The notes under the pieces were generated by a model. That model saw only the letters and a program-made list of their open reading frames with translations. It was not told where the DNA came from and ran no database searches. Shown piece by piece: positions 61,204 through 64,000 of a stretch of 64,000 nucleotides of DNA. Origin of the DNA: CBFFRJ01 sp051486985 (lineage in GTDB: Bacteria; Pseudomonadota; Gammaproteobacteria; Enterobacterales; Enterobacteriaceae); NCBI RefSeq assembly GCF_051486985.1, contig NZ_JAHVDV010000028.1, forward strand, positions 1 to 64,000. The letters are read 5' to 3'. Numbering within the stretch: position 1 is the stretch's first letter; each line of letters opens with the position of its first letter. The position numbers and the translations under genes were made by a program.

Positions 61204-62721
61204 TCAGAACCAGGTTTCCATCTGCACGCCGAAGGTCCACTCGCCGCCAGACTTAAAGCCGCTGCTGCCGAGCGCATCATCGCTGGCGTAGTGGTCGAGC
61301 TTATGATCCCAGTCCATCCAGGAGGCAAAGAGACGCAGTTCCGGGCGTTTCAGGAACTCGCCCACGTCTCCCGCTTTCAGCGTTGGCGCCACGGTCAGTT
61401 TGTAGAAGCTGCCGTTCACCGCGTTACGGCTGTTGTAGCCCTCAGGCTTGAGATCCATGTACTGATAGCTGCCTTCGTACTGCATCTCGAAGTTTTGCGT
61501 CAGCTCCTGAATCAGGCGCATGTTAAAGGTCGCCCACTCGTAGCTGTCACCTTTGACGTAGCGATCTTTGCTGCTCTGGGCCAGCACCGCCGGCGCAATG
61601 TGCCAGCCTCCCCCCAGCGGCGTCATGCCGTAGGTCGCCAGACGCCAGGTGTCCGCCTGCGGTAACAGTGCGCCATCAGAGCCTACGGCTTTCACTTCAG
61701 CGCCGAGGCCATGACCATACAGCAGCGCCGTTTTCGACGACCCCTCACCCAGGCCGTAGAAGCTCTCGTTATGCAGCCCTAACAGGGCATGAACACCGGT
61801 GTTCGCCGCATCGCTTTTTACTTTATTGCCGTCATTGTCGAGACGATCATCGTTATCTTTCGCCCGCATACCGCTGACCATCATCTGCACCGGGCCAACG
61901 TAGTTATTCAGCGTCAGAATGTAGTTCTGGGCGTTGTTTTCACTGTTCTCGATGTCGCCAAAGGTGCGTCCATAGAGAGAGAAGTTGCTGCGCGCGTTGT
62001 CGCTCCACTTCATGTCATAGATACCGGCCCCGGTCCCGGCGAGAAACACCACGTCCGAGTCTATCCAGTGGATATCGAAGTTATCGCGGTCAAAACGCTT
62101 ACCGGCCCAGACCGTGGAATCCTTAAATGCGCCGGTGAACGTCGGCAGATGGCCCAGTTCGGTAAACGCCTGACGCAGATTGAGATCGCTGCTGGAGGCC
62201 GTCCAGTCGTTATAGCTGCGCTGCCCGTCGGCCAGCATCACCTTAAAGCGGGTAGTGGCGCCACTGGCGAGCGTCTGTTTATGCTCAAGATTCAACTCGA
62301 CATAGGTGTCCGGCTCGTTACCCAGACGCCCGACATGCCCGCCGGTTTGCCCCGCTGGCGTCATTGAAGGTCCCCCCTGGGTTTTGGCCGCCGAGTCACT
62401 CATCAGCAGGCCTGAACGGGCATAGCCGTGAAACTCGAACCCACCCTCCCCGGTGGATCTCTGCTCCAGCTGGGTGGTGCGCTGCGCAACCTCTGCCGTG
62501 GTGGTTTGCGTTTTCTGCTGCTCTGCCGCCAGGTTTTTAGCCTGTAGCTCCGCAGCTTCGGCTCTTTTCTCGGCGTGAGTGGCTCGTTGTTCCGCTGCCT
62601 GCAGACGTTGCTCCAGCGCCGCAAGACGCGCTTCGATACTGTTCATGCCCGGATCTGCCGCCAGCGCAGACCCCGATCCCATTAACAAACCAAGCGTGAT
62701 AGCGAGCGTACTTTTTTTCAT
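61204..62721 (-). CDS. scrY: sucrose porin ScrY
   Basis: 505 residues (known enteric ScrY is 505). Signal peptide MKKSTLAITLGLLMGSGSALA, then a ~70-residue Ala/Glu-rich coiled coil (about 26-95, IEARLAALEQRLQAAEQRAT), then an 18-strand LamB-type beta-barrel ending in Phe (VQMETWF). Outer-membrane channel for sucrose and other sugars. First gene of scrYAB. Confidence 0.96.
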   Translation of the reverse strand: MKKSTLAITLGLLMGSGSALAADPGMNSIEARLAALEQRLQAAEQRATHAEKRAEAAELQAKNLAAEQQKTQTTTAEVAQRTTQLEQRSTGEGGFEFHGYARSGLLMSDSAAKTQGGPSMTPAGQTGGHVGRLGNEPDTYVELNLEHKQTLASGATTRFKVMLADGQRSYNDWTASSSDLNLRQAFTELGHLPTFTGAFKDSTVWAGKRFDRDNFDIHWIDSDVVFLAGTGAGIYDMKWSDNARSNFSLYGRTFGDIENSENNAQNYILTLNNYVGPVQMMVSGMRAKDNDDRLDNDGNKVKSDAANTGVHALLGLHNESFYGLGEGSSKTALLYGHGLGAEVKAVGSDGALLPQADTWRLATYGMTPLGGGWHIAPAVLAQSSKDRYVKGDSYEWATFNMRLIQELTQNFEMQYEGSYQYMDLKPEGYNSRNAVNGSFYKLTVAPTLKAGDVGEFLKRPELRLFASWMDWDHKLDHYASDDALGSSGFKSGGEWTFGVQMETWF

Positions 62722-62765
62722 TATTTTTGCGTCCCTATGAAAGAGGTAAAGGTGCTGAACTTTTG

Positions 62766-62858
62766 CTAAACCGGTTTAGGCGCGAATCATAATCCTGGAT
62801 AATTTCATCGTGCAAACAAATTAGCTAAACCGGTTTAGTGAATGTGAGGAGGGTCGCA
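62766..62858 (-). promoter_or_regulatory. scrYAB promoter with two ScrR operators and CRP site
   Basis: CTAAACCGGTTTAG occurs perfectly at 62766-62779 and 62825-62838. On the minus strand a -35 TTGCAC (62815-62810) and -10 TATGAT (62791-62786), 18 bp apart, lie between them, so one operator sits upstream of -35 and the other at the transcription start. A CRP-like site TGTGA-GGAGGG-TCGCA is at 62843-62858 in the promoter's upstream position. Confidence 0.85.
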
Positions 62859-62868
62859 AATCCTGACG

Positions 62869-63795
62869 TCAGCCCTGAGGAGATAACAGCGCGTCCAGGC
62901 GGGGTAGCGCCGTCATCGCCCCTTTCGCCGTGGTTGCCAGCGCTCCGCAGCGCTGCGCATTTTTCAGGTAAGCCGCCAGTTGTGGTTCACTCTGCGGCAG
63001 GCCTCCCTGCGCCAGCCCCCATAACAGCCCGGCGACAAAGGCATCTCCGGCCCCCGTCGTATCGACGCTTTTCACCGGGGTGCCGGGGTAGTGAAAAATG
63101 TCGCCCTGAAAGAGTGCCAGCACCCCGGCTTTTCCCTGGGTGACCAGCAGAAGCTTGATAGCAAAACGCGCTGCCAGTGTTTTCATACCACCGGGTAAAT
63201 CGGAGGAGGCCGTCATAAAAGCCAGCTCCTCTTCAGAGAGCTTGACCACGTCCGCCTGTTCAAGCGCGAGATCCAGACTGCGGTGCAGTACCTGCGGATC
63301 CGGCCAGAGATCGGTTCGAATATTAGGGTCAAAACTGACGAATCCGCCGGCCTCCCGCATACGCTGCATGGCGAGCAGCGTGGTGGAGCGTGAAGGTTCG
63401 GAAGAGAGGGCAATAGAACAGCTATGCAGCCACTCTCCCTGCTGAAAGAGCGGCAAATCATCGGCCTGCAAGAAAAGATCGGCACTCGGGCGCACCATGA
63501 ACGTAAAGGAACGCTCCCCGTGATCGTCAAGGTCGACGACCACAGTTGAGGTGCGTCGGGCCTCGTCAAAGGTCATATAGTTGGTATTCACTCTCTCCTC
63601 GCGCAGCGTGGCGTGCATGAACTGGCCGAAGGGGTCCTGCCCCACCCTGCCAATAAAGCCACTGTTGCCCCCCAGTCTTGCAATGCCAACGGCCACATTG
63701 GCCGGAGCCCCACCCGCACACTGTTTTAAACGATCCTCGCCTTCCGGCAAGAGATCCACAACGGCGTCACCCAGACACCAGACTTGAGCTGACAT
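62869..63795 (-). CDS. scrK: fructokinase ScrK
   Basis: 308 residues. PfkB-family kinase phosphorylating fructose released by ScrB to fructose-6-phosphate. Motifs: N-terminal GG-type region (CAGGAPANVAVGIARLGGNS), and the C-terminal anion-hole signature DTTGAGDAFVAGLLWG. ATG 63795 is preceded by GGGAG on the minus strand. It has its own operator upstream and is followed by scrYAB. Confidence 0.96.
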   Translation of the reverse strand: MSAQVWCLGDAVVDLLPEGEDRLKQCAGGAPANVAVGIARLGGNSGFIGRVGQDPFGQFMHATLREERVNTNYMTFDEARRTSTVVVDLDDHGERSFTFMVRPSADLFLQADDLPLFQQGEWLHSCSIALSSEPSRSTTLLAMQRMREAGGFVSFDPNIRTDLWPDPQVLHRSLDLALEQADVVKLSEEELAFMTASSDLPGGMKTLAARFAIKLLLVTQGKAGVLALFQGDIFHYPGTPVKSVDTTGAGDAFVAGLLWGLAQGGLPQSEPQLAAYLKNAQRCGALATTAKGAMTALPRLDALLSPQG

Positions 63796-63831
63796 AATGT
63801 TCTCCCAATAGAATGTATGGCTAAAATTTAA

Positions 63832-63845
63832 TTAAACCGGTTTAG
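63832..63845 (-). promoter_or_regulatory. ScrR operator upstream of scrK
   Basis: TTAAACCGGTTTAG contains the same 12-bp palindrome TAAACCGGTTTA (63833-63844) as the two scrYAB operators, 37 bp before the scrK start. The remaining 155 bp of the window show nothing further that I can support. Confidence 0.85.
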
Positions 63846-64000
63846 CAAAGCAATCAATTATCCTGATTCAGAAGGATTACGTGCGTTTCCTCACTGTGTC
63901 CTGCGTGCGATGAATTGGCTTTTTGGGCGGTTAAGGGGCAGAAAAAAGCCAGATACAGTAATTCCAGTGCCTCACGAAAACACATCCTGATATTCTCTTT

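Overview
The window is chromosomal DNA from an Enterobacteriaceae member of the Enterobacter/Lelliottia/Leclercia/Klebsiella neighbourhood. The backbone follows the E. coli order sprT-endA-rsmE-gshB-yqgE-ruvX-(yggR)-yggS-yggT-yggU-rdgB-hemW ... yggN-yggL-trmB-mutY-yggX-mltC-nupG ... speC-yqgA-pheV, and the proteins read close to their E. coli counterparts. ERIC elements and GC-rich REP-like palindromes between genes support the same placement. Genus and species cannot be fixed from the sequence alone.

Layout. (1) 1-4.6 kb: the 3' part of an rhs gene with its own toxin tip and candidate immunity gene, a displaced second tip with its own candidate immunity gene, and a scrap of a third tip. This is a polymorphic-toxin array next to sprT, where galP lies in E. 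coli. (2) 5-9.4 kb: core genes sprT to ruvX. (3) 9.5-12.5 kb: an inserted pair, an IclR-type regulator divergent from a large FAD-dependent oxidoreductase. (4) 12.5-23.7 kb: core genes yggR to nupG, with a small DUF559 gene and a GC-rich tandem repeat where E. coli carries yggM-ansB. (5) 23.9-34.7 kb: an insertion between nupG and speC holding a putative methyltransferase and a complete citrate-fermentation cluster. In transcription order this is a 2-hydroxycarboxylate transporter, an FAH-family enzyme, citC, citD, citE, citF, citX and citG, divergent from the citrate sensor kinase/regulator pair dpiB-dpiA. (6) 34.9-38.4 kb: speC, a frameshifted yqgA and tRNA-Phe (pheV). (7) 38.4-about 55.7 kb: an accessory island downstream of pheV. 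It holds a decayed P4-type integrase, a second integrase fragment, vgrG, a PAAR-Rhs effector with a phospholipase A2-like tip, an ankyrin lipoprotein (probable immunity), an IS630-family element with a nonsense-interrupted transposase, a Fic protein, a 21-bp tandem repeat ending in a perfect hairpin, the tail of a Wadjet JetD-like gene, a Fur-controlled IutA-like ferric-siderophore receptor and a stub of a DUF1778 antitoxin. (8) 55.8-57.1 kb: a quinone-reductase-like gene divergent from its TetR regulator over two dyad operators. (9) 57.3-64 kb: the sucrose regulon scrK-scrY-scrA-scrB-scrR with ScrR operators.

How the parts work together. The cit genes import citrate and cleave it to acetate plus oxaloacetate under control of the citrate-sensing kinase; no oxaloacetate decarboxylase genes lie in the window. 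The scr genes take up, phosphorylate and hydrolyse sucrose and phosphorylate the fructose released. vgrG-rhs-immunity forms a type VI secretion cargo module, but no T6SS structural genes are present, so the apparatus must be encoded elsewhere. The least explained structures are the 21-bp repeat/hairpin beside the JetD-like remnant, the unrecognised Rhs tips with their immunity candidates, and the chimeric gene at 51.3-52.2 kb.
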